Below are positions 4,880 to 6,829 of a stretch of 6,829 bases of DNA, piece after piece. Position 1 is the stretch's first letter; every line of letters starts with the position of its first letter. Both the position numbers and the translations under genes were made by a program. Location of the stretch: positions 1 to 6,829 of the forward strand of contig JAUYDP010000305.1 of the NCBI GenBank assembly GCA_030691805.1. The letters are read 5' to 3'. The notes beneath the pieces are model-generated. The model was not told the DNA's origin. It made no database searches and was given only the letters and a program-made list of their open reading frames with translations. Source of the stretch: Dehalococcoidia bacterium. Its GTDB lineage: Bacteria; Chloroflexota; Dehalococcoidia; JAUYDP01.

Positions 4880-6003
4880 AGCGCCTGGCTATCCTCGGCA
4901 GCACAGGCTCCATCGGCGCCCAGACCCTGGACGTGGTTCGGGCATTGCCCGGGCACTTTCAGGTGGTAGCGCTATCGGGCGGGCGCAATCTGGAGCTCCT
5001 CAGGCAGCAGGTAGAGGAATTCCGGCCTCTCCTGGCCTACAGCCCGGTGGAGGGCGCGGCGGCGGCGCTCGCAGGCGCTGGCGTCCGGATTTCGCCGCTT
5101 GAAGAGATTGTCACTAACGGAAGGGTGGACCTGGTGGTCATGGCCATATCCGGCAGCCCAGCCCTCTCGCCCACTCTGGCTGCCCTTCGCGCTGGCAAGA
5201 CCGTGGCCCTTGCCAGCAAGGAAGCCCTGGTTATGGCTGGCGCATTGGTAATGCGGGAGGCCCGGGAACACGGCGTTCAGCTCTTGCCTGTTGATAGCGA
5301 ACACAGCGCTATATGGCAATGCATCCAGGGCGAAGTCGGACGGGATGAGATAGCGAAGGTGCACCTCACCGCCTCCGGAGGGGCCTTTCGAGACCTCTCC
5401 CGTGAACAACTGGAGCAAGTGACCCCCGAGGAGGCCCTGCGGCATCCAACCTGGCGTATGGGCAGAAAAGTGACCATAGATAGCGCCACTCTGATGAACA
5501 AAGGTCTCGAAGTAATTGAGGCCCACTGGCTCTTTGACCTCCCCTTTGATAGAATTGATGTAGTAATGCACAGAGAAAGTATCGTCCACTCGCTGGTCGA
5601 GTTTGTGGACGGTTCGGTAAAGGCACAGCTTGGTGTGCCTGACATGCGGTTACCCATTCAATATGCGTTGACCTATCCGAGCCGCCTCCCAAATGAAGAA
5701 CTGCCCCGCCTGGACTTGGCGAGCATGGGACCACTTACCTTCAACGACGTGGAACTGGGGCGCTATCCATGCCTGCGCCTGGCTTTGGAGGCGGCCCGAG
5801 CCGGGGGCACTGCCACGACCGTCCTGAACGCTGCCGACGAGGTGGCCGTAGAGAGGTTTCTCGCTGGAGATATCGCCTTTCTGGATATTCCACGTCTCGT
5901 TGAGAGGGTGCTGGCGCAACACCAGCCTGTGGCTGGCCCTGAACTAGAAACTATTCTGGAGGCTGATGCCTGGGCTAGAGCCCAGGCTCGGAAGGCGATC
6001 TAG
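4876..6003 (+). CDS. dxr: 1-deoxy-D-xylulose 5-phosphate reductoisomerase
   Basis: DXR catalyses the NADPH-dependent rearrangement and reduction of deoxyxylulose 5-phosphate to 2-C-methyl-D-erythritol 4-phosphate, the committed step of the MEP isoprenoid pathway and the target of fosmidomycin. The 375-residue product opens with the Rossmann motif GSTGSIG at 8-14. It then has ALASKEALVMAG in the NADPH domain, and VDSEH at 139-143 with metal ligands Asp140 and Glu142. TASGGAF follows, and HPTWRMG at 190-196 is the flexible loop, with His190 and Trp193. NKGLE at 208-212 gives Asn208, Lys209 and the third metal ligand Glu212. NAADEVAVERF begins the C-terminal helical domain. All active-site residues are present, so it should be functional. 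The start is ATG at 4876, and no in-frame ATG, GTG or TTG lies between the cdsA stop and it. The stop overlaps the rseP GTG by one base. Confidence 0.97.
   Translation: MKRLAILGSTGSIGAQTLDVVRALPGHFQVVALSGGRNLELLRQQVEEFRPLLAYSPVEGAAAALAGAGVRISPLEEIVTNGRVDLVVMAISGSPALSPTLAALRAGKTVALASKEALVMAGALVMREAREHGVQLLPVDSEHSAIWQCIQGEVGRDEIAKVHLTASGGAFRDLSREQLEQVTPEEALRHPTWRMGRKVTIDSATLMNKGLEVIEAHWLFDLPFDRIDVVMHRESIVHSLVEFVDGSVKAQLGVPDMRLPIQYALTYPSRLPNEELPRLDLASMGPLTFNDVELGRYPCLRLALEAARAGGTATTVLNAADEVAVERFLAGDIAFLDIPRLVERVLAQHQPVAGPELETILEADAWARAQARKAI
5968..5987 (+). other. Perfect 8-bp hairpin at the 3' end of dxr, just upstream of the rseP ribosome binding site
   Basis: GCCTGGGC (5968-5975) and GCCCAGGC (5980-5987) are exact inverted repeats around a TAGA loop. 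The stem ends 2 nt before GGAAGG (5990-5995), the likely Shine-Dalgarno of rseP. Without a following T-run it is not an intrinsic terminator. It lies in the coding sequence for the dxr C-terminus. A role in mRNA processing or in rseP translation is possible but unproven. Confidence 0.4.
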
Positions 6004-6829
6004 TGACAAATCTCCTGGCCTTCGTGGCCGTCTTCGCCCTTCTAATCCTGGCCCACGAGGCGGGGCACTTCTTCACAGCCAAGCGCGCTGGTGTGCTGGT
6101 TCAGGAATTCGGGTTCGGGTTTCCTCCTCGCATCTTTGCGGTTCGAAAAGGAGAGACGGAATACTCCCTTAACCTGATCCCACTAGGTGGGTTTGTGAGG
6201 ATGTCCGGTGAAGAAGACCCTTCGGAACCCCGCAGTCTGGCAAGCAAGGGCATAGGGACACGGTTTCTTATCCTTAGCGCAGGCGGTATCATGAACGCCT
6301 CCCTGGCCTTCGTCCTTTTTATCTTAACCTTTATGATTCCCCAGGAAGTCATGGAAGGTCAGGTACAGATCACAGGCATTGCGCCTGGCTCTCCGGCTGA
6401 GCAGGCGGGGCTTCAGCCAGGCAACGTCATTCTGAGGGTCAACGACCGGCCTATCCGCGGCTCGCCAGACCTGGCCTACAACGTTAACCTGAATCTGGGC
6501 AAAGAACTGGTACTTTATGTAAAGGAATCCACCGGCCCTTCAGCCCAGCGAACCGTCCGTTTGGTCCCCCGCTGGAACCCGCCGCCAGGCCAGGGGGCCA
6601 TGGGCGTTGGGATTGCCATGGCTAATGCCTACCGAACGACGCAGTCCTATCCTGTTTGGGAAGCGGTGCCTCTGGGCTTGCGCAAGGGCATAGACTTCCT
6701 AACCCTGGCCAAGAACGATATCCAGGGCGCTATGGGGCGCGGGGGTCCGCCGCCCGTGACGGGTCCAATAGGGATTTACCAGATTACCGGAGTGGTGGCC
6801 AGCTTCGGCTTTGGAGCTCTGCTCGAGTT
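6003..6829 (+). CDS. rseP: RseP-family site-2 intramembrane zinc metalloprotease, N-terminal part (cut by window edge)
   Basis: This family (M50) cleaves membrane-embedded substrates such as anti-sigma factors or remnant signal peptides; RseP of E. coli and RasP of Bacillus are the models. The visible 275 residues contain a first membrane segment (about 4-20) ending in the zinc-binding HEAGH at 18-22 (His18, Glu19, His22). PLGGFVRMSGEED at 60-72 forms the conserved membrane-associated loop. A second membrane segment at about 88-112 holds SAGGIMN at 92-98, where the family usually has GPxxN, so Pro is replaced by Gly. A single PDZ domain spans about 118-190 (GIAPGSPAEQAGLQPGNVIL). PVTGPIGIYQITG at 251-263 is the conserved segment before the third membrane helix. 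The LDG motif with the third zinc ligand lies beyond the window. The start is GTG at 6003, overlapping the dxr TAG, with GGAAGG 7 nt upstream. Substrates cannot be inferred. Confidence 0.93.
   Translation, partial: MTNLLAFVAVFALLILAHEAGHFFTAKRAGVLVQEFGFGFPPRIFAVRKGETEYSLNLIPLGGFVRMSGEEDPSEPRSLASKGIGTRFLILSAGGIMNASLAFVLFILTFMIPQEVMEGQVQITGIAPGSPAEQAGLQPGNVILRVNDRPIRGSPDLAYNVNLNLGKELVLYVKESTGPSAQRTVRLVPRWNPPPGQGAMGVGIAMANAYRTTQSYPVWEAVPLGLRKGIDFLTLAKNDIQGAMGRGGPPPVTGPIGIYQITGVVASFGFGALLE

Noticed and set aside
5045..5090. GC-rich GGCGGCGGCG run inside dxr
   Set aside because: It encodes an Ala/Gly-rich loop (AAAALAGAG) in frame with no sign of slippage or frameshift; it is ordinary coding sequence.
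4972..5589. A 205-codon - strand ORF antisense to dxr
   Set aside because: It is a shadow of the highly conserved dxr coding sequence; its protein has no recognisable domain, and long antisense frames are common in GC-rich genes.

Overview
The window is a bacterial chromosomal segment built around a conserved housekeeping operon on the + strand: rpsB, tsf, pyrH, frr, uppS, cdsA, dxr and the first part of rseP, which runs off the right edge. A divergent gene of unknown function is cut by the left edge on the - strand. The order uppS-cdsA-dxr-rseP after frr is the one found in Gram-positive-type bacteria and Chloroflexota. In E. coli, by contrast, dxr precedes uppS. Three points suggest a Chloroflexota/Dehalococcoidia-like organism: the gene order, a short EF-Ts of 168 residues and the moderately GC-rich sequence. 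This assignment is an inference and was not tested by phylogeny.

Layout: positions 1-421 (-) encode the N-terminal 140 residues of an unrecognised single-pass membrane protein. Positions 422-564 are non-coding and hold two back-to-back sigma70-type promoters, with three AATCC repeats spaced exactly 10 bp between and overlapping them. From 565 to 6829 the genes are tightly packed: gaps are 9, 17, 15, 4, 35 and 52 nt, and dxr and rseP overlap by 1 nt. I saw no intrinsic terminator between them, so they are probably co-transcribed from the promoter at 502-531, although internal promoters cannot be excluded.

How the genes fit together: rpsB (ribosomal protein S2), tsf (EF-Ts) and frr (ribosome recycling factor) serve translation. 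pyrH makes UDP for nucleic acid and sugar-nucleotide synthesis. dxr commits carbon to the MEP isoprenoid pathway, and uppS turns its C5 products into undecaprenyl diphosphate, the lipid carrier for cell-wall polymers. cdsA makes CDP-diacylglycerol for phospholipids. rseP encodes an intramembrane site-2 metalloprotease. The block therefore joins translation capacity to envelope synthesis.

No exotic system is evident. The points worth a second look are small. They are the unknown divergent gene, its shared control region, an 18-codon ORF that overlaps both the cdsA stop and the dxr start, strong hairpins at the 3' ends of rpsB and dxr, and frequent non-ATG starts (five of the eight operon genes).
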